From: DDH964 sp963763205
GTDB lineage: Bacteria > Desulfobacterota > Desulfuromonadia > Desulfuromonadales > DDH964
DNA: 64,000 nucleotides
Reading direction: 5' to 3'
Assembly: GCA_963763205.1 (NCBI GenBank)
Contig: CAVXNQ010000021.1
Coordinates: forward strand, 124,001 to 188,000
In this document: positions 1 to 11,390 of the stretch, in pieces
Layout: each line of letters starts with the position of its first letter
How positions within the stretch are numbered: the stretch's first letter is position 1
Notes under the pieces: model-generated
What the model was told of the DNA's origin: nothing
Seen by the model: only the letters and a program-made list of their open reading frames with translations
The model's database searches: none
Program-made: the position numbers and the translations under genes

Positions 1-1
1 T

Positions 2-109
2 GTCCAGCGCCTCGCCGGTTTCCTCTTCAAGGATGACTACCTCAATCTGCAGCTCCTCGGGCGGGTGGACCCGGCCGACTTCCCCGATCTCGATCTGACC
101 CTCGGATGA
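2..109 (+). CDS. C-terminal end of an unidentified protein (partial)
   Basis: An open frame enters from the left edge and ends at TGA 107-109, giving 35 residues that finish in DPADFPDLDLTLG. The stop overlaps the first possible ATG of dut (ATGA at 106-109), so the two genes are probably translationally coupled. I do not recognise the family from so short a tail. Confidence 0.55.
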   Translation, partial: VQRLAGFLFKDDYLNLQLLGRVDPADFPDLDLTLG

Positions 110-579
110 CAGGACGCCCGCCCATGGATTCGCCGCGCATTGCCGTCAAACGTCTCCGCCCCGAAGCCGTCCTGCCGCGCTATATGACCGCCGGCGCGGC
201 CGGCCTGGATCTCTGTGCGGCCATCGATGAGCCGCTCAGCCTCGCCCCGGGGGAACGCAGGCTGGTGCCGACCGGTCTCGCCTTGGCCATCCCGGCCGGC
301 TTTGAAGGGCAGGTCCGGCCCCGCTCGGGACTGGCCCTGCGCCAGGGGCTGACCATGCTCAACAGCCCCGGGACCATCGACAGCGACTACCGCGGGGAAA
401 TCGGGGTCATCGTTATCAATCACGGCCAGCAGGCTGCGGTGCTCAATCCCGGCGACCGCGTGGCGCAGCTGGTGATCGCGCCGGTCGCCCACGCGGTACT
501 GGAGGAGTACGACGAACTCCCGATGACCCTGCGTGGCAAGGGCGGCTTCGGCCATACCGGCACCAACGGTGCCGGCTAG
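106..579 (+). CDS. dut: dUTP diphosphatase (Dut)
   Basis: Trimeric dUTPase, hydrolysing dUTP to dUMP and pyrophosphate; this keeps uracil out of DNA and supplies dUMP for thymidylate synthesis. All five family motifs are visible, numbered from ATG 106: AGLDL at 32-36, RPRSGLA at 71-77, GTIDSDYRGE at 89-98 (including the catalytic Asp), NPGDRVAQLVI at 114-124 and the Gly-rich RGKGGFGHTGT at 143-153, which closes over the nucleotide. The protein is 157 aa from ATG 106, or 151 aa from ATG 124, which is closer to the usual length; either start is possible. The frame is intact. Confidence 0.96.
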   Translation: MTGRPPMDSPRIAVKRLRPEAVLPRYMTAGAAGLDLCAAIDEPLSLAPGERRLVPTGLALAIPAGFEGQVRPRSGLALRQGLTMLNSPGTIDSDYRGEIGVIVINHGQQAAVLNPGDRVAQLVIAPVAHAVLEEYDELPMTLRGKGGFGHTGTNGAG

Positions 580-859
580 ATGCCGCCGCCGGCAGGATCA
601 GCGCCCGCTGGTCGAATTCCCCTGCGACTACCAGTTCAAGGTTTTCGGTCCGGCTGATCCCGATGTCGATTTCGTAGCGGCGGTGCAGCGAGCGGCCGGC
701 ACGGTCATGCCGGTGCCCCGCGATGCCCTGCGCGTCCGCAAAAGCCGCGAGGGGACCTACCTCTGCGTTACCCTGATGGTCCGGCTGCTGAACCAACAGC
801 AGCTCAATGCGTTCTATACGGCCCTGCGCGGGGTGCCGCAACTGCGCTACCTGCTCTGA
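569..859 (+). CDS. DUF493 (YbeD-like) family protein
   Basis: Small protein with the DUF493 layout: an LVEFPCDYQFKVFG start, a central REGTYLCVTLMV strand and a C-terminal LYxALRxxPxxRYLL helix. The YbeD fold resembles the regulatory ACT-like domains of lipoate and amino-acid enzymes, but the function is not established. The start is uncertain. GTG 569 is in frame and overlaps the end of dut, giving 96 aa. ATG 580, immediately after the dut stop, is more natural in position but out of frame, so a one-base error near 585-600 is possible. Confidence 0.8.
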   Translation: MPARCRRRQDQRPLVEFPCDYQFKVFGPADPDVDFVAAVQRAAGTVMPVPRDALRVRKSREGTYLCVTLMVRLLNQQQLNAFYTALRGVPQLRYLL

Positions 860-925
860 TTGACTGCCGGATTCGGCAGGATGTGGTAGACTCCCTGCAA
901 TTCGCATCCCAGCCCGGAGGTCGCC

Positions 926-1540
926 ATGATGCTCTCGATCAATCCCCATAATCCCCAACCCCGACTGATCCAGCAGGTGGTCGAAATCCTCAAGCAGGGA
1001 GGGGTGATCGCTTATCCCACCGACACCACTTACGGCATCGGCTGCGACATCTTCAACAAGAAGGGGGTCAAGCAGATCTACCAGATCAAGCAGCGTGATC
1101 CGCGCAAACCCTTCTCCTTCATCTGTGCCGATCTCTCCGATGCGGCCAATTACTGCCAGGTGAGCAACTTTGCCTTCAAGACCATGAAGCGCAACCTGCC
1201 GGGTCCTTACACGTTTGTTCTCGAAGCGACCAGGCTGGTCCCCGACCTGTTGACCACCCGCCAGAAGACGGTCGGCATCCGCATTCCCGACAACCGGATC
1301 GCCCTGGCCATTGTCCGGGAATTGGGGCACCCCCTGGTGACGACCAGCGCCAACATCTCCGGGGAAGACCCTCTCCACGATCCCGCCGATATCGACAACC
1401 GCCTGGGACGGATGCTGGATGCCGTTATCGACGGCGGGGTCCTGCTCGGCGAGCCGTCCACGGTGATCAGTCTGGTCGACGACCGGGTCGAAGTTCTTCG
1501 CCAGGGGAGCGGCGATACCTCCTGGATTCATCAGCTATGA
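926..1540 (+). CDS. tsaC: L-threonylcarbamoyladenylate synthase (TsaC/Sua5/YrdC family)
   Basis: Makes threonylcarbamoyl-AMP from threonine, bicarbonate and ATP, the first step of the t6A37 modification of ANN-decoding tRNAs. The 204-aa single-domain YrdC protein has the substrate-binding PTDTTYGIG at 31-39, KQRDPRKPF near 55-63 and the VTTSANISG nucleotide site in the second half. It lacks the extra C-terminal Sua5 domain. The start ATG 926 (or 929) follows a GGAGG site at about 916. The stop overlaps the next start (ATGA at 1537). Confidence 0.93.
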   Translation: MMLSINPHNPQPRLIQQVVEILKQGGVIAYPTDTTYGIGCDIFNKKGVKQIYQIKQRDPRKPFSFICADLSDAANYCQVSNFAFKTMKRNLPGPYTFVLEATRLVPDLLTTRQKTVGIRIPDNRIALAIVRELGHPLVTTSANISGEDPLHDPADIDNRLGRMLDAVIDGGVLLGEPSTVISLVDDRVEVLRQGSGDTSWIHQL

Positions 1541-1962
1541 ACGGCTCCGGACGGTTTCTTGCGATTGGCCTGCTGGTCGGCGCCGCGCTTCTTGTCGCGG
1601 GAACCGTTTGGGCCGGACGGACCGGGGTCGGCCTGCAGGTGGTGGCCCTGCCCGGCGGGGAACTGGTGGTGGTGCGGGTGGTTTCCGACTCGCCGGCCGA
1701 GCGTTCCGGGTTTCGTCCCGGCGACCTGCTGCTGAGCATCAATGGGCGGGCATTGGCCGGCAGCGATCTCGCTGCCATCTCCCAGGAGGCGCTCTGGGGA
1801 CCGTCGGGCGCCAAGATCGCCATCCGCTTTCTTCGCCCGGGTGTGGTCGGGGTACACGAAATCGAAGTGACCAGGGCACCTATGGGGGATGTCCCGGAGA
1901 CTCCGGTCGAAGTGCAGATGCTGCAACCGCAACCGAATCAGCTGAAAGATAATGGACAGTGA
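1537..1962 (+). CDS. PDZ-domain protein, membrane-anchored or exported
   Basis: 141-aa protein with a hydrophobic N-terminal segment (about residues 5-25, FLAIGLLVGAALLVAG), which acts as a membrane anchor or uncleaved signal. A single PDZ domain follows at about 30-115, including the carboxylate-loop-like GVGLQV and the SPAERSGFRPGDLLLSINGR core. There is no protease domain, so a peptide-binding or scaffold role in the envelope is likely. The start codon lies in the stop of the preceding tsaC-like gene, and its stop overlaps the next gene, so these genes form one transcription unit. Confidence 0.82.
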   Translation: MNGSGRFLAIGLLVGAALLVAGTVWAGRTGVGLQVVALPGGELVVVRVVSDSPAERSGFRPGDLLLSINGRALAGSDLAAISQEALWGPSGAKIAIRFLRPGVVGVHEIEVTRAPMGDVPETPVEVQMLQPQPNQLKDNGQ

Positions 1963-2356
1963 TGAAAGAGAAGGAAATTCGCGTCAGTTTTTATCGCCGG
2001 GAATTCACGCGTGACGATTGGCATTATCCGCTCGATCCCGCAGGCCCTGGAGAGCTTCTTCGCCCGGATTCGCCGAGGAGCTGGCCGCCTTTGGCATCCG
2101 GCTCTGCCACGGCCAGGAGGACGCCGTCACTCTCCAGGTCAAAGGCTATGGCGACCTGCTCAACAGCGTTCGGCTGCGGTCGCCCCAGGACGGTTTCAGC
2201 AACCTCTGCCTCGGGCACGTGATCGGCGCCAGCCCCAACCGGGACCTGTTCGAGGATATCCGCCGTGGCGTCAACCGGATTGCCTTTGCCCCGGAAACCG
2301 TGGAGCCCGAGGGGAGCAGCAAGGTCGTCTGCCATAACTGCGGCTGCGGCTGCTGA
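1962..2356 (+). CDS. Conserved-looking hypothetical with C-terminal CHNCGCGC tail (frameshifted)
   Basis: Coding begins at ATG 1962, overlapping the PDZ stop (TGATG), with MKEKEIRVSFYRREF. The reading then has to change frame near 2070 to continue into FAEELAAFGIRLCHG and VRLRSPQDGFSNLCLG, ending at TGA 2356. A one-base sequence error is the simplest reason. The protein ends in a dense cysteine tail (CHNCGCGC), which suggests metal binding or a redox or cluster-transfer role; the family is unknown to me. Its end lies seven bases from the end of the convergent cytochrome gene. Confidence 0.5.
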
Positions 2357-2362
2357 GCGCGG

Positions 2363-2678
2363 CTAGTTTTTCTGCAGGGTAGCGCAGATAGGCGAGCAGG
2401 GCATTCAGCTCCTGGGCGTCGGGGGTGAACTTTTTCCCCTTGAGCGCACCACTGATGCAGGAATTGATGATCCCTTTGAGCTGGTCGTCGTCGTAAACCG
2501 CTATCTTCTTGAGGCCCTTGCCGGCAGGATGGCAGGTGGAGCAGCTCTTGCCGTTGCTGCCCAGCGCCGTCGACTCGAACAGGGACTTGCCGAGTGCGGC
2601 AGAAGGACCTTCGGCAGCAACGGCCAACATCCCCCAGGCCAGAAACAAGGAACACAACAGCAAGGCAATTCTGATCAT
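2363..2678 (-). CDS. Small periplasmic monohaem c-type cytochrome
   Basis: A signal peptide (MIRIALLLCSLFLAWGMLAVA) precedes a class I cytochrome domain with one CSTCH haem-attachment motif and a C-terminal LNALLAYLRYPAEK helix. It is probably a soluble periplasmic electron carrier of about 100 aa. As written, the frame runs past the end of the domain and through the neighbouring gene. Adding one A to the AAAAA run at about 2367 would give ...AEKN and a TAG stop at 2363-2365, so I place the end there and treat the run as a likely base-count error. Confidence 0.75.
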
Positions 2679-2774
2679 AGGAACCTCCCTCGGTCAGGAA
2701 AATGGGCTAGCAGAAGCTTACCCGAAACCGCCAGGGTCGGCAATGTTGGGTGACAGGACGCCGCCACCCCACGT

Positions 2775-2826
2775 CATAAACGGAACGAGGCCGCAATCGG
2801 ATGATTGCGGCCTCGTTCCGTTTATG
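2775..2826. terminator. Perfect 24-bp inverted repeat with GGAT loop
   Basis: Arms 2775-2798 and 2803-2826 are exactly complementary around a 4-base GGAT loop. The outer part of each arm is A/T-rich (ATAAACGG...CCGTTTAT), which would give a short U-run on either strand, so a bidirectional terminator between the minus-strand tRNA and cytochrome genes is plausible. A hairpin with the same GGAT loop occurs at 59595-59624. Confidence 0.6.
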
Positions 2827-2828
2827 AC

Positions 2829-2915
2829 TGGTGCGGTTGGGGAGACTCGAACTCCCACGGCCTTGCGGCCACTAGCCCCTCAAGCTAGCGTGTCTACCAA
2901 TTCCACCACAACCGC
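2829..2915 (-). tRNA. tRNA-Leu (anticodon GAG)
   Basis: On the minus strand this folds as an 87-nt class II tRNA with an acceptor GCGGUUG...CAACCGC, an encoded CCA end, and a D-arm with GGUAGAC. The anticodon stem CUAGC/GCUAG encloses the loop UUGAGGG (anticodon GAG, reading CUC and CUU). A variable arm (GUGGCCGCAAGGCCGU) and a GUUCGAGUC T-loop complete it. The long variable arm and the GAG anticodon identify leucine. Confidence 0.97.
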
Positions 2916-3023
2916 GGAATAACTAGCTTTTTTAGCACTCATTCCGGTTCTGCTCCGGTGCCGAACGGTTGGTATTTATACTGATTCGGGGTGCTCCTGT
3001 CAACAGCAAACAGGGGCGTCCGG

Positions 3024-3387
3024 CTACTTTTTTTGCGCCTGGCCGGGAGCAGCTGCCGGAGCTTTTTCCGTCTGCGGGAGAGCCGTCGCCGGGGGCGCGG
3101 CAGGCGCCGGGGCGGCAACCGGGGCAACCGCTTCGGGCATGACGCTGGAGCTCCCGGGTTTCCCCCAGAAATAGGCCAGGACAAGGCTGGTCAGCATGAA
3201 GACAATGGCAACGGCCGCGGTCATGCGGCTCATGAAACTCTTGCCGCCGGAGGCGCCGAAGACGGTATTGCTGGCGCCGGCACCGAAGGAAGCTCCGATC
3301 TCGGCCCCCTTGCCGGCCTGAAGCAGAACAATAATGATCAGGGCGATGCAAACCACGACGTGCAGAGCTGATTAACAGATAAGTCAT
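3024..3387 (-). CDS. secG: SecG, preprotein translocase subunit (one frameshift near the start)
   Basis: SecG stimulates SecYEG protein export in the inner membrane. Two hydrophobic helices are visible (VCIALIIIVLLQ and AAVAIVFMLTSLVLAYF) around the family loop LLQAGKGAEIGASFG. A long Ala/Pro-rich tail, typical of deltaproteobacterial SecG, follows and ends in GQAQKK. ATG 3387 has an AGGAG site 12 bases upstream and begins MTYLLI, but a one-base shift near 3365 is needed to reach LHVVVCIALIII, so I count that as an error. It follows tpiA in the glycolytic operon. Confidence 0.88.
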
Positions 3388-3496
3388 GACGAATTGGAAA
3401 CTCCTTGCTTTTTGGAAATTCACAGCACCGCGTAAACTAGCACAAGCAACCCCTGCCGCCAAGGGAAAATCGCCGCATGCGGCAAAAAAGCCTGGG

Positions 3497-4256
3497 TCAG
3501 TTCGGGGTGTAGGCGACGATGCGGGCAAAATCTTCCGCCTTGAGGCTGGCCCCTCCGACCAGTGCGCCGTCGATGTCGGCCTCGGCCATCAGGCCGTCGA
3601 TATTGTCCGGTTTGACGCTGCCGCCGTAAAGAATCCGGGTGGCCAGGGCCGTTTCCGGGTCGAACCGGCCCTGCAGCAGGCCGCGAATGAAGGAATGGGC
3701 GTCCTGAGCCTGATCCCGGCTCGCCACCCGGCCGGTGCCGATAGCCCAGACCGGCTCGTAGGCGATGACCACGCTCTGCCATCTGGCTCGCGGTCACCCC
3801 CTCCAGCCCGCCCTTGATCTGCCGGGCGAGGACGTCGAGCATCTGTTCGCTTTCCCGTTCCTCCAGCGTCTCGCCGACGCAGAGGATGCCCCTTAAGCCG
3901 GCGCCGAGAACGGCGAGCAGCTTGCGGTTGATGAAGGCATCGCTTTCTCCGAACAGCTGACGGCGTTCCGAATGGCCGACGATGACGTAGCGGCAGCCGG
4001 CATCCGCCAGCAGCTGCGGGGAGACCTCACCGGTATAGGCGCCGCTGGCTTCCGGGAAACAGTTCTGGGCGGCGACCTGAATATTGCTGCCGGCGAGAGC
4101 GGCGGCGACCTCCGCCAGGGCCGTGAAGGTCGGAGCGACGACGACTTCCCGGTCGGCGAGTCCGGCCACGGCGGCCTTGAGATGCGTGACCAGGTCGAGA
4201 GCTTCGGAGCGGGTCTTGTGGAGTTTCCAGTTTCCGGCGATCAGGGGAATGCGCAT
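3497..4256 (-). CDS. tpiA: Triose-phosphate isomerase (one frameshift)
   Basis: Interconverts dihydroxyacetone phosphate and glyceraldehyde 3-phosphate. The first part has GNWKLHK (catalytic Lys) at 8-14, the VGHSERR His site and the CVGETLEERE motif. The second has AYEPVWAIGTG with the catalytic Glu, and ILYGGSVKPDN plus LVGGASLKAEDF for phosphate binding. The two parts are in different frames, joined near 3776, where MAE should run straight into VVIAYEP. Removing one inserted C between two Gs restores the frame. The total of about 250 aa is normal. It lies downstream of pgk with a short spacer. Confidence 0.93.
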
Positions 4257-4382
4257 GGGTCGATACCTCCGGGGCGGAGCGGAAGGCTGCGGCTCGCGAA
4301 ACGCCGCCGGTCTCCCGGCTGGACGGGTGGCACGAGGGCCGATTCACGGGGGCGAACGCGGGTCCGCCCCCGCAGGGGCGGG

Positions 4383-5573
<1,191 letters not shown>

Positions 5574-5673
5574 GGCGGGGCCTCCAGCGGAAAATGGAAT
5601 CGTCGTGCCGGACCTTTCCGGCAAAGCAAAAGGGCAGGATGCGGGATCCTGCCCTTCACGGACGGTGGGAGGG

Positions 5674-6675
<1,002 letters not shown>

Positions 6676-6758
6676 GGGATTCTCCTTCTCCGGGAAAAAT
6701 TTTGCCGAGAAAAAGCGGGATTCAAAACAGGGACTTAGGGGCCGAGCCATACCGCCAG

Positions 6759-6787
6759 ATGATAACGGATAGGAGGCGTTCCGTCAA
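6759..6787 (-). promoter_or_regulatory. Sigma70-type promoter of the gap operon
   Basis: On the minus strand TTGACG (6787-6782) is separated by 17 bases from TATCAT (6764-6759), about 85 bases upstream of the gap start. The spacing is optimal and five of six -35 positions match the consensus. It drives gap-pgk-tpiA-secG and points away from the histidine kinase gene. Confidence 0.65.
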
Positions 6788-6900
6788 CCGCCAAAAGGGG
6801 ATTTGCGTTGTTGCCCTTTGCCGGTTGTTGTGCTATTTAGGTGCAAGCCTGAGCTGACCCTCCTGATTGCCAGACAATCTCCCCGTCCCGTGTGCGGTGC

Positions 6901-8972
6901 ATGAAAAATACCCTTGAAAAACGTATTCTGATTTTCGGCTTTCTGATCCTGACCCTGACGATTTCCATCAATACCGGGCTCAACATCGAAGAATTCCACA
7001 GGGATTTCCGGGATGGCATCCTGCTGCGCTGTCAGACCCTGGCCGCCAGCCTGAAGACCGCGGTGGAAAAAGTTCTCGACCTCGGTATCGCCCTCAACGA
7101 ACTCGAGGGGATCAATGCCCGCTGCCAGGAAATCGTCGCCAGCGATCCGGAAATCTATTACTGCCTGATCGAAGGCCCGGACGGCTCTCCCCTTTACTCC
7201 AGCAATCCGGCCCTGCGTATTTCCACTCTGCGCGATTTCCCCTCTTCCCTGCCGGGGCGTACGACCCGGGTCAAGATCGCCGACCTTGGCGAAGCGTACG
7301 ATGTGGCCCTGCCGCTGCTGGCGGCCGACGGCTCCCTGGCCGGGCGGGTCCATATCGGTTTCCCGACCAGCGTCCTGACGGAGCGCACGGCAAAGGTCTT
7401 CCGACGATCGATCCTGGTTCTGGCGGTGGCCTTTCTGGTGGTCTTCGCGGTGGTGGTTTACTTTGCCAAGCGGATCCTGATCGGCCCCATCCACCGGCTC
7501 TGTTCGGTGGCGGTGGAGATCGCTTCGGGAAATTTCCGGGTCGCGGTCCCGGACATGCCGACCCGGGACTTCGCCGAACTCGCCACCGCCCTGCAGAATA
7601 TGGCCAATTCGCTGAGCGAACGGGACGAACAGGTCCGGCAGAGCTACAGCGACCTCGAGGTGACCAATCTGCAGCTGCAGGAGTCGTACGAGTACCAGGA
7701 GGCGATCGGCGCCGAACTCGGCCGCAGCCGGGAAATGTACCGCTCCCTGCTCGAGGAGGCCTCCGACGCGATCCTGGTCAGCGACGAAGAGGACTGCATC
7801 GTTCTCATCAACAAGGCGGCCGAGACCCTTTTCGGGATTCCCCGGAAAGGGGTCGAAGGTCGCAACCTCTTTTCTTTTTTCGAGCAGATTCGCAGCGAGG
7901 AACTCGAAATCCAATACGACCAGCACCAGAAGGTGCTGCATGGCGAGAGTCTGGAAGCAGAGATTCGTTTTGTCCGCCAGTCGGACCAGCGGCGCCTGGT
8001 CGGTTGGGCCCGGTCTTCGCCGGTCACCGGCAGGGATGGCAAGCGCATGGTGCAAACCATCATTCGCGACGTTACCCGGGAACGGCAGACCACGGCGAAC
8101 CTCGAACAGAGCACCCGGGAGCTGGAGCGTCTGAATAAAATGAAGGACTCCTTCCTCGGCGTCGCCTCTCACGAGTTGAAGACCCCGCTGACGGTGATTA
8201 TCGGCTATACCGACCTGCTGCTCGGCGATATGTCGGAAAAGCTCGATCCGATGCTGCTGCCGATGCTGCAGCATATCAGCAATGCGGCCGAGCGGCTCTC
8301 AACCATCGTCCGCGATATGGTCGACGTCTCGATGCTCGACAGCCAGCAGTTGCGGCTCAAGCTGCATCCTGCCGATATCAACGAGATGGTGCGGCAGACC
8401 GTCGGCGACCTCGAGCTGTTCACCCGCGAACGCCATCAACGCCTGGTTCTCGATCTGGGCGCGAATCTGCCACTGGTGGAATGTGACGTCCAGCGGATCT
8501 TTCAGGTTCTCACCAACCTGCTGGTCAATGCGATCAAGTTCACTCCCGACGAGGGGACGATCACCATCCGGACGCGTATCAACCGGCTCCTGCGTCCCAT
8601 CGGGGAGGGCTCCCGGCCGCCGACGGTGCGGTTGCGCTGGCCGCAGAGCTGCACGACTACGTCGAACTGCTGGTGCAGGATACCGGCATCGGCATTTCCG
8701 AAACGGATCAGGTGAACATCTTCGACAAATTTTACGAAGTGGGCAACATCGAGGAGCATTTCACCGGCAGGACCGCCTTCAAAGGGAAGGGGACCGGCCT
8801 GGGCCTGACCATCGCCAAGGGGATCGTCGACCGCCATGGCGGCGAAATCTGGGTCGAAAGCCCCGGCTACGATGCCCGGCTCTGCCCGGGCAGCACCTTC
8901 CATGTGCTGCTGCCGCTGGCGCCTGTCGACAAGGCGGCCGCGAAGGTCCCGGAACCAGCCGTTCCGGCCTGA
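6901..8972 (+). CDS. Membrane PAS-domain sensor histidine kinase (one frameshift)
   Basis: A two-component sensor with an inner-membrane helix at about 8-28, a periplasmic sensing domain to about 165, and a second helix at about 170-190 (SILVLAVAFLVVFAVVVYF). A HAMP linker, a PAS domain at about 278-390 and a HisKA domain (SHELKTPL, phospho-His about residue 424) follow. The HATPase domain has LLVNAIKFTPDEG, DTGIGIS and GKGTGLGL. The frame changes near 8620, within the ATPase lid, and the tail continues to TGA 8972. No response regulator gene is adjacent. ATG 6901 is preferred over GTG 6892. Confidence 0.88.
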
Positions 8973-9039
8973 TTTCCCCCTTGCGTGCCCGGGTAAATTC
9001 CGGTATATAAACACCGCCCCGGGGGCGGGGAGGAGTACC

Positions 9040-9810
9040 GTGCGCATCTGTCTGCTCGCCAGCGGCAGCAAGGGCAACGCCATTTACCTGCACTGCGGAG
9101 AAACCCGGGTCCTGGTCGATGCCGGCCTGTCCGCCCGGGAGCTGACCGCGCGGCTGGCCGCCATCGGCGTCGCCGCGACGGATCTCGATGCCGTCCTGGT
9201 CACGCATGAGCATCAGGACCACTGCCGGGGTCTCGGCCCGTTTGCCCGGCGATTTCGCCTGCCGGTTTTCATGCACCCGGCCACCCGCCGGGCCATTCCC
9301 GGACTGGGCGCCGTCGACGGTCACCGGGAGTTCGAGGTCGGCGCGTCCTGGAGTTTTCGCGACCTGCAGATTGCCGCCATTCCCCTGACCCACGACGCGG
9401 CCGCGCCGGTGGGGTTCTGCATCGAGTCGGCCGACGGCAAGATCGGCATGGTGACCGACCTCGGAATCGCCACCCGGCTGGTCGCCGATCGCCTGCAGGG
9501 CTGCCGGGCGCTGGTCGTCGAGGCCAACCACGACGAACAGATGCTGCGCGACGGCCCCTATCCCTGGCCGCTCAAGCAGCGGATCCGCAGCAACCACGGT
9601 CATCTTTCCAATGCCGCGGCCGCCGAACTGTTGGCGGGGCTGCTTTGGGATGGCCTGGAGGCGGTTTTTCTTGCCCACCTCAGCGAAACCAACAATCTGC
9701 CGCAACTGGCCTGCGACTCTTTCCAGGCGGTGCTCGACCGCCAGGACCGCTGTCGGCCGGAACTCGTCGTCGGCGGACCCTCGCGGCCGAGCCGCTGTTT
9801 GGTACTCTGA
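9040..9810 (+). CDS. MBL-fold metallohydrolase, WalJ/YycJ-like
   Basis: 256-aa metallo-beta-lactamase-fold hydrolase starting at GTG 9040 after an AGGAG site. The N-terminus RICLLASGSKGNAIYL is typical of the YycJ/WalJ subgroup, which are putative exonucleases. The metal motif THEHQDHCRG places H56, H58, D60 and H61, and later Asp/His ligands lie in TDLGIA, VEANHD and SNHGHLSN. The frame is intact. It lies 39 bases before purB. Confidence 0.9.
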   Translation: MRICLLASGSKGNAIYLHCGETRVLVDAGLSARELTARLAAIGVAATDLDAVLVTHEHQDHCRGLGPFARRFRLPVFMHPATRRAIPGLGAVDGHREFEVGASWSFRDLQIAAIPLTHDAAAPVGFCIESADGKIGMVTDLGIATRLVADRLQGCRALVVEANHDEQMLRDGPYPWPLKQRIRSNHGHLSNAAAAELLAGLLWDGLEAVFLAHLSETNNLPQLACDSFQAVLDRQDRCRPELVVGGPSRPSRCLVL

Positions 9811-9849
9811 CGGCCGGCACACCACTTTTTCCATAGGAGCTAGCAGCCG

Positions 9850-11146
9850 ATGATTTCTCGTTACACCCGTCCGGAAATGGCCCGCATCTGGGAGTCTGAA
9901 AACCGTTTCCGGATCTGGCTGGAGATTGAAACCCTGGCCTGCGAGGCCCAAGCCGAACTCGGCGTGATCCCCAAAGAAGTCGTCCAGGTGATCCGCGACA
10001 AGGGGAACTTCGACATCGCGCGGATCGACGCCATCGAGGCCGAGGTCAAGCACGACGTGATCGCCTTTCTCACTTCGGTGGCCGAGTACGTCGGTCCCGA
10101 GGCACGTTTTATCCACCAGGGAATGACCTCTTCCGACGTGCTCGACACCTGTCTGTCGGTACAGCTGGTGCAGGCCGCCGACGAGCTGCTCGGCGGATCT
10201 CGACGCCCTTCTCGATGCCATCAAGCTGCGGGCCTATGAACACAAGGGGACGGTCTGCATCGGGCGCTCCCACGGCATCCACGCCGAACCGGTGACCTTC
10301 GGCCTCAAACTCGCCACCTGGTACGCCGAGATGGACCGCAATCGCACCCGGTTGCGCGCGGCGCGGGAGAATATCGCCACCGGGGCGATCTCCGGGGCGG
10401 TCGGCACCTTCGCCAACATCGATCCCTTCGTCGAGGAGTATGTCTGCGCGAAGATGGGGCTGGCTCCCGAGCCGATTTCGACCCAGGTCATCCCCCGCGA
10501 CCGCCATGCCGAGTACTTCTGCACCCTGGCCATCATCGCTTCGTCCATGGAGCGGATCGCCATCGAGATCCGTCACCTGCAGCGCACCGAAGTGCTGGAG
10601 GCCGAGGAGTTCTTCAGCAAGGGGCAGAAGGGGTCCTCGGCGATGCCCCACAAGCGCAACCCGATCCTCTCTGAAAACCTCACCGGCCAGGCCCGCTACA
10701 TCCGGGCCCAGTGCATTCCGGCCCTGGAGAACGTCGCCCTCTGGCACGAACGCGACATCTCCCACTCCTCGGTGGAGCGCTACATCGGCCCCGACGCCAC
10801 CGTCGCCCTCGACTTCTCCCTGCGCCGGATGAACGGGCTGGTCAAGAACCTGGTGGTCTACCCGCAGAACATGCTGAAGAACCTCAACCAGATGAAGGGT
10901 CTGGTCTTCTCGCAGAAGATTCTCCTCGATCTGACCCAGGCCGGCGTCTCCCGCGAGGAGTCCTACCGCATGGTGCAGCGCAATGCCATGAAGGTCTGGG
11001 AAGAGGGGAAGGATTTTCTCACCGAGCTGCTGGCCGATGCGGACGTGGTCGGGGCGCTGGGCGAGGCCAAGATCCGCGAATCCTTCGATCTGAACTACCA
11101 CCTCAAGCACGTCGACACCATCTTCAAGCGGGTGTTCGGGGAGTAA
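9850..11146 (+). CDS. purB: Adenylosuccinate lyase (one frameshift)
   Basis: Removes fumarate from SAICAR and from adenylosuccinate in purine synthesis. The N-terminal part has the HQGMTSSDVLDT substrate motif, and after a frame change near 10192 the chain continues with the CIGRSHGIHAEP catalytic His segment and the family signature GSSAMPHKRNP. About 432 residues in total, the usual size. The break falls in ELLADLDALLDAI, where one G too many accounts for it. It is co-directional with purL, purQ and purF. Confidence 0.94.
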
Positions 11147-11234
11147 GTCAAATGCGTTTCGCGCCCGCATCCTTGCCGTCGCTGGAGAGCGCAGGGAACG
11201 CTGAGTTTAAAACCAAGATCTGGAATGTGCTTTT

Positions 11235-11290
11235 CTCTGCGACCTCTGTGAGCTCTAGTGAGCGCAGCGAACGGGTGAGAGACGCCTCTG
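11235..11290. repeat. Dispersed intergenic repeat (AGAGACGCC type), copy 1
   Basis: The purB-purL spacer holds a string with CTCTGCGACCTCTG, GTGAGCGCAGCGAACGGG and TGAGAGACGCCTCTG. A diverged inverted copy lies near 57988-58045, with GTGAACGAAGAGAACGGG and CGAGAGACGCC on the minus strand. Both are in non-coding sequence. I see no gene in this spacer. Confidence 0.5.
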
Positions 11291-11390
11291 GACTTTGGTT
11301 TAGGTTTGTCGTTTTAACCAATCGATATACAGGGCTTTTCCTGGTGCCTTCTGGTGCACTTCGGCAAGCCGGCTGTCAAAGGAGAACTCC

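Noticed and set aside
37..1531. Long minus-strand frames opposite dut and tsaC
   Set aside because: Low-complexity Arg/Gly/Asp-rich translations that mirror clearly real plus-strand genes; typical of GC-rich antisense frames.
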